This document shows, in pieces, positions 26,980 to 36,808 of a stretch of DNA of 54,443 nucleotides. Positions within the stretch are counted from its first letter, which is position 1. Each line of letters opens with the position of its first letter. Under the pieces are notes generated by a model. It was not told the DNA's origin, did no database searches, and was given only the letters and a program-made list of their open reading frames with translations. This DNA comes from Alphaproteobacteria bacterium (GTDB lineage Bacteria; Pseudomonadota; Alphaproteobacteria; Micropepsales; Micropepsaceae): assembly GCA_019247845.1 (NCBI GenBank), contig JAFBAL010000048.1, forward strand, positions 1 to 54,443, read 5' to 3'. The position numbers were made by a program, and so were the translations under genes.

Positions 26980-28173
26980 ATGCAGTCCCCGAACCAGCCT
27001 TCAGACGTCGTGATCCTGTCTTCCGCCCGAACCCCGATGGGCGGTTTCCAAGGGGAACTGACCGCGCTCAGCGCCCCGCAGCTGGGCGCCAGCGCCATCA
27101 CGGCGGCGGTGGTCCGCGCGGGAATCCAGCCGTCGGACGTCCAGGAAACCTTAATGGGCAACGTCCTGCCGGCCGGCATCGGCCAGGCGCCGGCGCGTCA
27201 GGCCTCGCGCATCGCGGGGCTCCCCGATTCGGTCCCGTGCACGACGGTGTCCAAGGTCTGCGGCTCGGGCATGAAGGCGATCATGATCGGCGCCGACCAG
27301 CTCGCGCTCGGCCGCGCCGGCATCGTGGTCGCGGGCGGCATGGAGTCGATGACCAATTCGCCCTATCTGCTGCCCAAGGCGCGGGGCGGCTATCGCCTGG
27401 GTCACGGCGAGATCAAGGACCACATGTTCCTCGACGGGCTCGAGGACGCTTACGAGCACCGCTTGATGGGCACCTATGCCGAGGACGCCGCGCGGCACTA
27501 TCAGTTCACGCGCGAGGCACAGGACGCCTACGCGACCGAGTCGCTGATGCGCGCCAAGCGCGCCGGCGAAGACGGCTCGTTCAGGGACGAGATCGTCGGC
27601 CTCAAGGTTGCGACCCGCGGCGGCGAGCAGGCCATCTTCGCCGACGAGCAGCCGCGCAAGGCGGACCCTGCGAAGATCCCGACGCTCAAACCCGCCTTCG
27701 CCAAGGATGGCACGGTGACGGCGGCGAACTCGTCGTCGATTTCCGACGGCGCCGCGGCGCTGATCCTGGCGCGCGCCGACGTCGCGAAGGAACGCGGGCT
27801 GACGCCCGTCGCCCGCATCGTCGCGCAGGCGAGCCACGCGGCCGAGCCGCGCTGGTTCACCACCGCGCCGGTCGGCGCCATCGAGAAGGTGCTGAAGCTC
27901 GCGGGCTGGACCAGGGACGAGGTCGACCTGTTCGAGATCAACGAAGCCTTCGCGGCGGTGGCGATGATCGCGATGCGCGATCTGGGGATCGATCATGCCA
28001 AGCTGAACGTCAACGGCGGCGCCTGCGCGCTCGGCCATCCCATCGGCGCCTCGGGGGCGCGCATCGTGGTGACCTTGCTGGGCGCGCTCAAGGCTCGGGG
28101 CAAGACGCGCGGCGTGGCGTCGTTGTGCATCGGCGGCGGTGAGGCGACGGCGCTGGCGGTGGAGCTGGTGTGA
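26980..28173 (+). CDS. Acetyl-CoA C-acetyltransferase (thiolase)
   Basis: A protein of 397 residues of the thiolase family, which joins two acetyl-CoA or cleaves acetoacetyl-CoA. The acyl-accepting cysteine is C94 in TVSKVCGSGMKA; NEAFAAVA and the GGACALGHPIGASGAR block carry the catalytic Asn/His; and the second cysteine is in SLCIGGGEATA. All are intact. It may finish leucine degradation (acetoacetate to acetyl-CoA) or start polyhydroxybutyrate synthesis, which would fit the phasin at 49044. The two roles cannot be separated by sequence. An SD-burying hairpin follows the stop. Confidence 0.93.
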   Translation: MQSPNQPSDVVILSSARTPMGGFQGELTALSAPQLGASAITAAVVRAGIQPSDVQETLMGNVLPAGIGQAPARQASRIAGLPDSVPCTTVSKVCGSGMKAIMIGADQLALGRAGIVVAGGMESMTNSPYLLPKARGGYRLGHGEIKDHMFLDGLEDAYEHRLMGTYAEDAARHYQFTREAQDAYATESLMRAKRAGEDGSFRDEIVGLKVATRGGEQAIFADEQPRKADPAKIPTLKPAFAKDGTVTAANSSSISDGAAALILARADVAKERGLTPVARIVAQASHAAEPRWFTTAPVGAIEKVLKLAGWTRDEVDLFEINEAFAAVAMIAMRDLGIDHAKLNVNGGACALGHPIGASGARIVVTLLGALKARGKTRGVASLCIGGGEATALAVELV

Positions 28174-28207
28174 CCTAAATCACGGCGGGCGTGCCGCATT
28201 TCCTGCA

Positions 28208-28232
28208 ACCTCCCGTAAGAGGAACGGGAGGT
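28208..28232 (+). promoter_or_regulatory. Hairpin sequestering the ribosome-binding site
   Basis: ACCTCCCGT (28208-28216) pairs perfectly with ACGGGAGGT (28224-28232) across a 7-base loop. The right arm contains GGGAGG, the ribosome-binding site of the ATG at 28237. When folded the site is closed. This could be a translational switch or could also attenuate readthrough from the thiolase gene 35 bp upstream. There is no T run. Confidence 0.7.
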
Positions 28233-28236
28233 GCCC

Positions 28237-29160
28237 ATGCTGAGCAAAGCGATAAACGACGAAATCGTGAAGCTGATAGCCGCGCGGGCGCAGCTGAGCG
28301 CCGGCAACCATGCGCAAGCGCAGATCGAGATCGACAAGCTCAATCTGACGGCATTGCCGACGGGCATCGCGCACGCATTGGCGGCAGGAACATCGAGGGG
28401 CGCCCTGCTGGGCAGGCCTTCGCCGCCCTCGACCGCCAATCCGCAGAAGGCGGTCGACGAAGCTTTGGACTACTACGCGTCGGTTCACAAGCTCATCAGC
28501 GGCTGCGGCCCTTCCGGCGAGATCACCGAGGACGTCGCGCTCGGCGCCATCAACAAATATTGGAAGAAATCCTATCCCGTCCAGATCGCGGTGGTGCTCA
28601 TCGCCTTGGCTTGCGGCGGCTCGGTGGTGGGCCTGGTGCAGGTAGAAGGCGTCGAAGCGAAAATTCACGAAGCTCAGTCCGATACCTCGGCGCTGACCGA
28701 GAAGGTGGCGCAGAACAGGGGCGACATCGACAAGAAGGTCGCAGCCATCACGGGCGATCTCAAGGTCGCCGAGGCGAACGTCAAGAACCTCGCGGATACG
28801 ACAGCCGACAAAGTATCGAACGATCTGAGCGCCGAAGTGAAGGATCACAAGACGCAGGTCGAGACCAAGATCGACGGCTACTATACGTCGGCGGCGGGCG
28901 AGCTCGACAAGCATGTCGGCACGCAGACGGGCGCGATCGACAAGGCCGGTTCGGTCGGTGTGACGGCCGTGCAGGCGCGCGTGAATATCACGCGATCCAA
29001 ACTCGCCGCCGCGATTGCCGACCAGGCGGGCCAAAAGGCGAGCAGCCTGCTCAAGAAGGCGGCCGCCACCGCCGACAAGCTGGAGGCGCTATACAAGAAG
29101 GAGCTCGAAGCGCAGCCCGCCGGGCACGTTCAGCCGGTGAACGACAAGAGAAAGTCCTAG
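28237..29160 (+). CDS. Coiled-coil membrane protein of unknown function
   Basis: A protein of 307 residues. The cytoplasmic-looking N-terminal third is helical; one membrane segment lies at about 114-134 (PVQIAVVLIALACGGSVVGL), and the rest is a long charged helix region with repeated heptad-like stretches (EAQSDTSALTEKVAQNRGDI, GDLKVAEANVKNLADTTADK). No enzyme motif. This layout is that of scaffold or methyl-accepting-like coiled-coil proteins, but no family is recognised. The ATG at 28237 is chosen because GGGAGG lies 6-11 bases before it. A GTG at 28231 would start inside that site. Confidence 0.75.
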   Translation: MLSKAINDEIVKLIAARAQLSAGNHAQAQIEIDKLNLTALPTGIAHALAAGTSRGALLGRPSPPSTANPQKAVDEALDYYASVHKLISGCGPSGEITEDVALGAINKYWKKSYPVQIAVVLIALACGGSVVGLVQVEGVEAKIHEAQSDTSALTEKVAQNRGDIDKKVAAITGDLKVAEANVKNLADTTADKVSNDLSAEVKDHKTQVETKIDGYYTSAAGELDKHVGTQTGAIDKAGSVGVTAVQARVNITRSKLAAAIADQAGQKASSLLKKAAATADKLEALYKKELEAQPAGHVQPVNDKRKS

Positions 29161-29173
29161 CGCGACGGCCGCT

Positions 29174-30058
29174 TCAAAAATAATTCTCGGTCATATCCGC
29201 GAGCAGCGCAGCCTCGGCCGGTCGCCAGCCGAGCTCGGTTTGGGTCTTCGCGCTCGATGCCGGGATGTCGAGACCCGCGAACATGCCCAGGAAGCCGAAG
29301 TGACCCGGCGCCTCCTCGGCCGGGATGGAGGCGACGGGCACGCCAAGGCCTTTGCCGATCGCGGTCGCGACGTCCTTGAACGCCACGCTCTCCTCGGCGA
29401 CGCCGTGATAGATCGCGCCGGCGGCGCCTTTCTCCAAGGCCAGGCGATATAGGCGGGCAGCATCGCGCCGGTGCACCGCGGTCCAGCGGTTCAGGCCCGT
29501 GCCGACGTAAGCGGACATCCCCTTCTGCCGCGCGATGTTGACGAACATCGGCACGAAGCCGTGGTCGTCCTTGCCGTGCACGGTCGGCGCCAGCCGGATC
29601 GTCATCGTTTTCGCGCCATGCACCTCGCGCGCCTCGTCCGCCGCCTGCTCGGAGACGCGCGGGAACGGATGGTCGCGGGGCAGGCGCATGTCCTCGGTCG
29701 CGATCCCGCCGGGGGCGACGAGCGCGGTGCCGGAGGTGACGATCAGCGGGCGGCCGGAACCGCCGAGCGCTTCGCCCATCGCGGCGATGGCGCGGCGGTC
29801 GATCTGGCCGTTCTCGGCATAGTTCGAGAAGTCATGGATGAAGGCGAGGTGGACGACGCCATCGGCTTCGGCGGCGCCGCGCTTCAGGCTGTCGAGGTCA
29901 TCGAGCGAGCCGCGATGCGCCGTCGCGCCCGCTCGGGCGAGCATTTCGGCATTGGCGTCCGAGCGCGCCAGACCGAGCACCTGATGTCCCGCGTCGATGA
30001 GCTCCCGGACGACGGCCGTGCCTACGAATCCTGTGGCGCCGGTGACGAAAACACGCAT
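29174..30058 (-). CDS. NAD(P)-dependent epimerase/dehydratase-like (extended SDR) protein
   Basis: A protein of 294 residues. The Rossmann motif is [20 protein letters not shown] (GxxGxxG), followed by [19 protein letters not shown] and [13 protein letters not shown]. The usual YxxxK active site is replaced by [10 protein letters not shown] around residues 137-146, so it is an atypical SDR whose catalysis is uncertain. Ends [18 protein letters not shown]. Its ATG is 42 bp from that of mccB, divergent, so both promoters share a small region. A NmrA-like sensor or a reductase are alternatives. Confidence 0.82.
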   Translation of the reverse strand: MRVFVTGATGFVGTAVVRELIDAGHQVLGLARSDANAEMLARAGATAHRGSLDDLDSLKRGAAEADGVVHLAFIHDFSNYAENGQIDRRAIAAMGEALGGSGRPLIVTSGTALVAPGGIATEDMRLPRDHPFPRVSEQAADEAREVHGAKTMTIRLAPTVHGKDDHGFVPMFVNIARQKGMSAYVGTGLNRWTAVHRRDAARLYRLALEKGAAGAIYHGVAEESVAFKDVATAIGKGLGVPVASIPAEEAPGHFGFLGMFAGLDIPASSAKTQTELGWRPAEAALLADMTENYF

Positions 30059-30100
30059 AGTCCTGCCTGTGTTATGTTCACCGTTCAGAATAGGCGAAGG

Positions 30101-31693
<1,593 letters not shown>

Positions 31694-31695
31694 GC

Positions 31696-31800
31696 ATGAA
31701 CCTTTCCGATCTCGCCAGCATCGGCAGTTTCATCAGCGGCATCGCCGTCGCGGTATCGCCGGTCTATCTCGCGCTTCAAGTGGGCCGCGCGACCTCGTGA
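31696..31800 (+). pseudogene. Truncated start of a small membrane protein
   Basis: A frame of 34 codons beginning two bases after the mccB stop. The peptide opens MNLSDLASIGSFISGIAVAV and runs through one hydrophobic helix to YLALQVGRATS before a stop. It looks like the N-terminal anchor of longer proteins of 150 or more residues, cut off after the helix. It could alternatively be a genuine one-helix miniprotein. The following sequence contains the repeated 18-bp stretch from mccB, so a rearrangement here is likely. Confidence 0.45.
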
Positions 31801-31823
31801 CTTCCGAGACCGCCATCGGCGAC

Positions 31824-31841
31824 ACGAAGTTCGGCGTGTTC
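31824..31841. repeat. 18-bp direct repeat of the mccB 3' end
   Basis: ACGAAGTTCGGCGTGTTC occurs exactly at 31667-31684 (coding TKFGVF of MccB) and again at 31824-31841. Upstream bases of the second copy are also similar (ATCGGCGAC against ATCCCCGAG), so it is probably a decayed duplicate rather than chance. Confidence 0.7.
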
Positions 31842-31966
31842 GGGTGGCCGCCCGCGACCGAACCTGCAAGCCAGGCCTTGCCGAGCTTCGCCGTGCGTGA
31901 AAAATCCATCGCATCACATCCCAAGCGCGCCGCTGCACGAGGAAGACGAACAGGAAAACGCCGAAC

Positions 31967-32170
31967 TTGTCGGCCACGGGTACGGCAAGGACCGCAAACA
32001 GAAAGCCCGTCACGGCGGTGCTCGCCTATGCCGCGATGTTCCTGTTCGTGTGGGCGGCCGGAACGGCGACCTTGCCCGAGGTGGCCGTCGCATCTTTGCC
32101 CGTCGGCCTGGCGGGCGCCGCATCCGGCTTCACGATGTGGCGGCTCATCGCGCGGTGGTGCCGCGGTTGA
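31967..32170 (+). CDS. Possible small two-helix membrane protein
   Basis: A frame of 67 codons from TTG 31967. It contains two hydrophobic stretches (VLAYAAMFLFVWAAGTA and VASLPVGLAGAASGFTMW) separated by a short turn and ends with basic residues (RLIARWCRG), an orderly topology for a small membrane protein. There is no clear ribosome-binding site. Its 3' end overlaps the convergent BLUF gene by 26 bp. It lies in the otherwise gene-poor stretch 31801-32144, where I see only this frame and the mccB-end repeat. Confidence 0.4.
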   Translation: MSATGTARTANRKPVTAVLAYAAMFLFVWAAGTATLPEVAVASLPVGLAGAASGFTMWRLIARWCRG

Positions 32171-32567
32171 CGTAGTAAAAGGTCTTGAGAAGCACGGCGA
32201 TGGCTTGCGCCCGCTCCGGCGCCACGGCCTGCTCCAACGCTTCGCGCGTGACGGCGAAGGCGCCGCTCTGTCCGGGTGCAGGCCGGTCGAAGCCCATGCT
32301 CCATCCCGCGAACAGCCGTTCGTCCGCGGCCTGGTCCACCAGCTTGCGCAAGGCCGCGTGACGCCTGTCGGCGGCGATGCGCGCATAGGTGCTCGCAACC
32401 GCTTCGTCCGGTCCTTCGAGGATCTGCAGGAAACCTTGATCGATGTGCAGCAGCATGCCGCTCAGGCCTGCGCGCGCATTGTTGCGGCGCGACGCTTCCA
32501 GGATGTCGTCCAGGTCGGCTTCGCCGATCGACGACGTGGCGGCGCTGACATACAGAATCTGACGCAA
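32145..32567 (-). CDS. BLUF-domain blue-light receptor
   Basis: A protein of 140 residues consisting of a single BLUF domain that binds FAD. The photocycle residues are at the right spacing: Y6 in ILYVSAAT, N30 in RRNNARAGLSG, Q48 in FLQILEGP and W89 in FAGWSMGF, equivalent in order and distance to Tyr21, Asn45, Gln63 and Trp104 of AppA. There is no fused output domain, so it must act through a partner protein. The start is a TTG at 32567 with GGAAAG upstream. No obvious partner is adjacent; the nearest gene on the same strand is the htpX-like gene. Confidence 0.92.
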   Translation of the reverse strand: MRQILYVSAATSSIGEADLDDILEASRRNNARAGLSGMLLHIDQGFLQILEGPDEAVASTYARIAADRRHAALRKLVDQAADERLFAGWSMGFDRPAPGQSGAFAVTREALEQAVAPERAQAIAVLLKTFYYVNRGTTAR

Positions 32568-32633
32568 GCGGGGGGCTTTCCGTGACTCGGCCGGATGATG
32601 TCACCCGCACGATTAAGCCAATCTGAACGATAT

Positions 32634-33698
32634 TCAGCCCCAAGGGCCTTTTGGGTGCGGCGAGGGCGCATCGGCCGGCGGAGCGGACGCCGCCGCGCGC
32701 GGTCCCATGTCGTGTCCGCCCAGCCGCTCCAGCACCTGGATGCGCTTCTCGATCGGCGGATGGGTGTCGAAGAGCTGCGCGATCGCGAAGCTCGACGGCG
32801 GCGCCTCGATGAACATCTGGCGCACCTCGCTGGGCACGTGCGGCACGTCCGGGTTCTGCGATATCTTGCGCAGCGCCGAGATCAGCGCGTCGGGGTTCTT
32901 GGTCAGATCCACCGAGCCGGCATCGGCTTGGTACTCGCGCCGCCTCGAGATCGCGAAGCGCAGGACCAGCGCCAGAAGGTAGCCCACGGCCGAGGCCACC
33001 GCCGCGACCAGAAGGAAGACCATCACCCCGCCGCCGTCGCGGCCGCGCCGCCGCGTGAAGGCCGATATCCGGATGCTGCGCCACAACAGCTGCGTCAGGA
33101 ACGAGATCATGCCCACGAACACGATGGTGACGATCAGCACGCGGGTGTCGCGCTCCATGATGTGCGTGAGCTCGTGGGCGAGCACGGCCTCGAGCTCGTC
33201 CTTGTCGAGCGCGGCGAGCAGGCCGCTCGTCACCGTGATCGCATAGCTGCGCTCGTCGATGCCGCTGGCATAGGCGTTCATCGCCTCGGTATCGACGATG
33301 TAGAGCTTGGGCACGTTCAGCCCGCGGCTGATGCAGAGATTCTCGACCAGGTTATAGAGCTCAGGCTGCTGCTCGCGCGTCACCTGCTCGGCGCCGGTGG
33401 CGCGGTGGATGATCCAGTCGTTGAACAGATATCCGATCAGCACCCAGACGGCGGCGATGCCGATGATGATGGGCCAATAGGCATAGACGGCCGAGAGCGC
33501 GAGGTCGAGCGGGCTGCCGGTGCCGAGCACGGAGTAGAGATCGAAGTCGTAGAACAGCTCGCGCGGGCGGCTGAACGCGCCGGCCAGGAAGAAGATCGCG
33601 CCCAGCAGCGTCAGCAGCAGCACCGGGAAGGCGAGCAGCAGCAGCGTCGACTTGATGTTGTTGTTCTGCCGGTAGGTGGTGAGCCCGAGCAGCGCCAT
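32634..33698 (-). CDS. HtpX-like M48 membrane zinc metalloprotease
   Basis: A protein of 354 residues with four hydrophobic segments (two near the N-terminus, two around 185-240) and the zinc site HELTH at 175-179, followed by the third-ligand glutamate in RREYQADAGSVDLT. It degrades misfolded membrane proteins. The N-terminal start TTYRQNNNIKSTLLLLAFP is typical of the HtpX-like branch that accompanies LemA. It lies 4 bp after lemA on the same strand, a well-known gene pair. The C-terminal FDTHPPIEKRIQVLERLGG is a conserved end of the family. Confidence 0.93.
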   Translation of the reverse strand: MALLGLTTYRQNNNIKSTLLLLAFPVLLLTLLGAIFFLAGAFSRPRELFYDFDLYSVLGTGSPLDLALSAVYAYWPIIIGIAAVWVLIGYLFNDWIIHRATGAEQVTREQQPELYNLVENLCISRGLNVPKLYIVDTEAMNAYASGIDERSYAITVTSGLLAALDKDELEAVLAHELTHIMERDTRVLIVTIVFVGMISFLTQLLWRSIRISAFTRRRGRDGGGVMVFLLVAAVASAVGYLLALVLRFAISRRREYQADAGSVDLTKNPDALISALRKISQNPDVPHVPSEVRQMFIEAPPSSFAIAQLFDTHPPIEKRIQVLERLGGHDMGPRAAASAPPADAPSPHPKGPWG

Positions 33699-33702
33699 GG
33701 TT

Positions 33703-34260
33703 TCAGGCCATGCTCACTTTGGGGGCGTTGCGGGTCTCGGCGCGCTCGGCCGCGTCGAGCTCGAACATCTGCGCCGGCGCGAAGCCCAAGGGGCCGGCGA
33801 TCAGCAGCGCGGGGAACTGCTGCGTCGCCGAGTTGTATTCCGCGGCCGCGTTGTTCATGAACCGGCGCGCCGCGGCGATCTTGTTCTCGAGGTCCGACAG
33901 CTCCTCCTGCAATTTGAGGAAATTTCCGCTCGCCTTGAGTTCGGGATAGCTCTCGGCCACCGCCATCAGGTTGCCCAGCGCGCCGGTGAGCGCGCCCTCG
34001 GCGGCGCTCTTCTCGGCGACGCCGGTGGCGCGCATCGCGGCGGAGCGCGCGGCCGCCACCTCGGTGAAGACAGAGCTCTCATGCGCGGCATAGCCCTTCA
34101 CCGTCTGGACCAGGTTGGGCACCAGGTCCTGGCGCTGCTTGAGCTGCACGTCGATGTCGGCGAAGGCGCGGCGCCAGGCTTGGCGCAAGGTCACGAGCCG
34201 GTTGAACAGGAAGATCGCGAACAGCGCGATCACCACCACTGCGATCACAAGGTAGAGCAT
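33703..34260 (-). CDS. lemA: LemA-family protein
   Basis: A protein of 185 residues with one N-terminal membrane helix (MLYLVIAVVVIALFAIFLF) followed by the LemA signature: NRLVTLRQAWRRAFADIDVQ, LKQRQDLVPNLVQTVKGYA, EGALTGALGNLMAVAESYP, LKASGNFLKLQEELSDLENK and IAAARRFMNNAAAEYNSA. LemA is a helical periplasmic or cytoplasmic-face protein of uncertain role often paired with M48 proteases. The start at 34260 was chosen because it begins the conserved anchor; the frame is open upstream. Confidence 0.94.
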   Translation of the reverse strand: MLYLVIAVVVIALFAIFLFNRLVTLRQAWRRAFADIDVQLKQRQDLVPNLVQTVKGYAAHESSVFTEVAAARSAAMRATGVAEKSAAEGALTGALGNLMAVAESYPELKASGNFLKLQEELSDLENKIAAARRFMNNAAAEYNSATQQFPALLIAGPLGFAPAQMFELDAAERAETRNAPKVSMA

Positions 34261-34316
34261 GGGCGTGCGGAATCCCTCGGGGCGACGGCCAGTATATAGG
34301 CACGCGCGCGGAAAAT

Positions 34317-34691
34317 TCAGCCTTTGGGGACTGCCAATTTGCCGCCCAGCCACGAGCAGGGCAGCGCCGTGACCGCGAGCGCGATCGGGTACCAGGGATT
34401 GCCGTAGGCCCACATCACGATCACGCCGGCGACCGCGGGGATCGTGCCGAGGACGCCCAGGACGATCGCATGCATCGCCGGCGCGGACGGCGCGAGCCGG
34501 GCGGCGACGTATCCGCCGAGCACGGCATAGACGCAGCGATAGAAGGTCGCGAGCGCGAACATCTTCGTCGGATCGGGAACGTTGAACGAGAAGCCGAGCT
34601 TGACGACCAGCCAGTCCGTCGCTTCGGACAGGGCCACGACGACGATGATGCCCGCGACGACCGCGGCAACGCTTCTGACGATGGACGGCAT
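34317..34691 (-). CDS. Small membrane protein, paralogue of 34723-35124
   Basis: A protein of 124 residues with four hydrophobic helices. It shares with the neighbour at 34723: P-IVRSV-AV-AG, A-WL-, the block GGYVAARLAPSAPAMHAIVLG against GGYVTARLAPSAPILHAAIL, and MW....WYP.ALA near the end. It is a tandem duplicate. ATG 34691 is preferred over a TTG at 34697, since GGGGAG lies 9-14 bases upstream. Function is unknown. The strand matches lemA and htpX, 56 bp downstream. Confidence 0.75.
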   Translation of the reverse strand: MPSIVRSVAAVVAGIIVVVALSEATDWLVVKLGFSFNVPDPTKMFALATFYRCVYAVLGGYVAARLAPSAPAMHAIVLGVLGTIPAVAGVIVMWAYGNPWYPIALAVTALPCSWLGGKLAVPKG

Positions 34692-34722
34692 GTGCAAGCT
34701 CCCCAGCCCGTACGCGCGGAGC

Positions 34723-35124
34723 TTAGCCGCCTAGCTCCGGCTGCGCCACCGCATGGCCTTGGCGATGGAGCCTGCCGCCCAGCACGGCGCTGGACAGCAT
34801 GGCCGCGGCCAGCGCGAGCGGATACCAGTGGGGTCCCCGCGACCACATCGCGATCAAGCCCGCGACGACCGGCATCGCGGCGATGACGCCCAGGATTGCC
34901 GCGTGCAGTATCGGCGCCGAAGGCGCCAGCCGCGCGGTGACATATCCGCCGGCTACGATCGCGACGCATTGAAGAGCGTTGGCAAGCAAGATCACCTTCA
35001 TCAGGTCGAGCAGGCGGCCCGGATGGGCAAATCGCCATGCGAGCCAGTTGGCGGCTGCGGAAAGCGCTATGACGACCACGGCGCCCGCGAGGACGGCGAG
35101 GACGCTTCTGACGATCGGCGGCAT
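34723..35124 (-). CDS. Small membrane protein, paralogue of 34317-34691
   Basis: A protein of 133 residues with four hydrophobic helices. It shares the GGYV-ARLAPSAP-HA block and overall topology with the adjacent gene, but the tail is longer (GGRLHRQGHAVAQPELGG). No family function. It follows the membrane protein gene at 35161 by 36 bp on the same strand. Confidence 0.75.
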   Translation of the reverse strand: MPPIVRSVLAVLAGAVVVIALSAAANWLAWRFAHPGRLLDLMKVILLANALQCVAIVAGGYVTARLAPSAPILHAAILGVIAAMPVVAGLIAMWSRGPHWYPLALAAAMLSSAVLGGRLHRQGHAVAQPELGG

Positions 35125-35160
35125 GCTGTGTTCCCGGCCCGTGCGCCGGAAAGCTTGCCG

Positions 35161-35775
35161 TCAGCGGCGCAGCAGCACAATCCCCGCGACCACGGCCCAT
35201 GCCGACAGGGCCGCGATCGCGCCCATCAGCACCAGCGGGTTCATCGTGCCCGCCGTTGCGGCCAGCGCCGCGAAGGCGCCCACGCCCAGCACCGCTGCCG
35301 CAAGGCTCGCGATGCGCGATGTCGTCCACAGCGTGGCGCCCCACCAGGCGACGGCGGCCGATTGGAAGGCCAGGCCGAGCGGCATCAGCAATGAGATCAA
35401 CGTCCCAACGAGGACGAAGAGGGTGCGCGCGGATTCGATCCTGTCCGGCTGGGCGAGATAGCGCATGGCCAGCGCCGGCGTCGCCAACCCATCCAGCAGC
35501 ATCGAGGCCGACAGGAACGCGGCGCCGAACGCGAACAGGATCAGGCCGGCCGGCGATCTCAGCCGCGCATAGCCGATCGTCTGCAGCGCGAGCACGACGA
35601 TGAAGCCGCCATGCACCAGCGCGTCCATCGCGCGGTTGGCGGCCTCGTTCCTGAGCACCTCGGCGAAGCTGTGCGCATCGCCCTCGGGGTGGCTGGCGAG
35701 CAGTCCGAAGGCGGCGATGCCGGTGGCGATGGAGAGTATCCCGATCGAACGGGGCGGCTGGGTCGTGTCGGTCAT
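35161..35775 (-). CDS. Six-helix membrane protein of unknown function
   Basis: A protein of 204 residues with about six hydrophobic helices. It opens MTDTTQPPRSIGILSIATGI; GDAHSFAEVLRNEAANRAMD forms a short polar loop after helix 1. No transport or enzyme motif is recognised. It diverges from the TetR gene at 35871 across a 95-bp gap, so the regulator may control it. That link is inference from orientation only. Confidence 0.72.
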   Translation of the reverse strand: MTDTTQPPRSIGILSIATGIAAFGLLASHPEGDAHSFAEVLRNEAANRAMDALVHGGFIVVLALQTIGYARLRSPAGLILFAFGAAFLSASMLLDGLATPALAMRYLAQPDRIESARTLFVLVGTLISLLMPLGLAFQSAAVAWWGATLWTTSRIASLAAAVLGVGAFAALAATAGTMNPLVLMGAIAALSAWAVVAGIVLLRR

Positions 35776-35838
35776 GGAAAGGATGTATTGATTGCCGGAC
35801 TCGATTTGCTGGACTTGTGGCCCGCTCCGTCCGTTTTT

Positions 35839-35860
35839 GGACAGTCGCGCGAAAATGTCC
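35839..35860. promoter_or_regulatory. Possible operator between TetR gene and divergent membrane gene
   Basis: GGACA (35839-35843) and TGTCC (35856-35860) form a dyad with a 12-bp spacer, just before the TetR start at 35871. Such a placement suits autoregulation, but the arms are only 5 bp. Confidence 0.3.
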
Positions 35861-35870
35861 GGAAGGGACG

Positions 35871-36422
35871 ATGCCGAAACCGCCCGACCGCCGCCGCGAA
35901 CGCTCGCGCACCGCGCTGATGCGCGCCTTCGTGCGCATCGTGCTCACCGAGGGCTATGAGGCCGTCACGGTGGACCGCGTTGCCGACGAAGCCGATGTCG
36001 GCCGCTCGACCTTCTACATGCATTACAAAGGCAAGGAGGACATCCTCAAGGCCAGCATGGCGCATCCTTCCGCGCCGCTCGCGGCGATGGTGGGCGGCGA
36101 GGTGGCACCCGAAGCGCTGCTGCCCATCCTCCAACACTTCCAGGAGCAGCGCCGCGTCAACCGCGTGTTCTTCGACTGGCCGATCCGTCCGATCTGGGTG
36201 CGATGCCTGGCCGAGACGATCGAGCCCAAGGTTGCAGCGGCGGCGCGGCGCGGGCGGCCCGTGCTTCCGGTCCGGCTGATCGCGCTGCAGATCGCCGAAG
36301 CGCAGATCGCTCTGGTGGCGCATTGGCTCACGCTGAGCGCGGGCACGAAGCCCGAAGCGGTCGCCGTGGCCCTGGTCGCCGAAACGCAGGCGCTGCTGGC
36401 CGCGTTGCTGCGGCTGCGCTAA
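35871..36422 (+). CDS. TetR/AcrR-family transcriptional regulator
   Basis: A protein of 183 residues. The N-terminal helix-turn-helix is clear: LMRAFVRIVLTEGYEAVTVD, then RVADEADVGRSTFYMHYKGKE. The C-terminal ligand domain (about 65-183) is helical. The start ATG 35871 has GGAAGGGA upstream. The ligand is unknown. It faces away from the six-helix membrane protein, a usual target arrangement for the family, and precedes the monooxygenase-fold gene by 22 bp on the same strand. Confidence 0.88.
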   Translation: MPKPPDRRRERSRTALMRAFVRIVLTEGYEAVTVDRVADEADVGRSTFYMHYKGKEDILKASMAHPSAPLAAMVGGEVAPEALLPILQHFQEQRRVNRVFFDWPIRPIWVRCLAETIEPKVAAAARRGRPVLPVRLIALQIAEAQIALVAHWLTLSAGTKPEAVAVALVAETQALLAALLRLR

Positions 36423-36444
36423 GCTTGGGCCACGAGAGGTGCAT

Positions 36445-36741
36445 ATGATCATCGTCTACGGCCATCTGACCGCCAAAGCCGACACCATCGAAGAGATGAG
36501 CCGCGTCGCACGCGCCCATGTCGAGCGTTCGCGCGGCGAGGAGGGCTGCATCAGCCACGAGGTCACCATCGATTCGGAGAACCCGCTCCGGCTGGTGTTC
36601 TTCGAGCGCTGGGACGACAAGGCCGCGCTCGACGCCCATTTCGCCCAGAAGGAAGCCCGCCGCGCATTCCAGACCATGCGCTCGCTGGCCGCCGATCCCG
36701 GCCGGATGCAGGTCTACGAGGCCGAAAAGATCGCGCTGTAA
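36445..36741 (+). CDS. Antibiotic biosynthesis monooxygenase (ABM)-fold protein
   Basis: A protein of 98 residues forming one ferredoxin-like dimeric alpha-beta barrel: MIIVYGHLTAKADTIEEMSR, SRGEEGCISHEVTIDSENPL, LVFFERWDDKAALDAHFAQK and MQVYEAEKI. Members are monooxygenases or quinone-type oxidoreductases of small substrates. The ATG at 36445 has GAGAGG upstream. It may be cotranscribed with the TetR gene. Substrate is unknown. Confidence 0.85.
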   Translation: MIIVYGHLTAKADTIEEMSRVARAHVERSRGEEGCISHEVTIDSENPLRLVFFERWDDKAALDAHFAQKEARRAFQTMRSLAADPGRMQVYEAEKIAL

Positions 36742-36808
36742 GTAGTTAGCGAACAAAAGACATATTCGCGCGTTTATCCTGGGTTGGTTAACGACTCGGG
36801 AGGGTTCT

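Noticed and set aside
31797..32585. A 262-codon plus-strand frame after mccB
   Set aside because: It begins at the truncated frame, runs antisense to the BLUF gene, and is Arg/Pro-rich without domain sequence.
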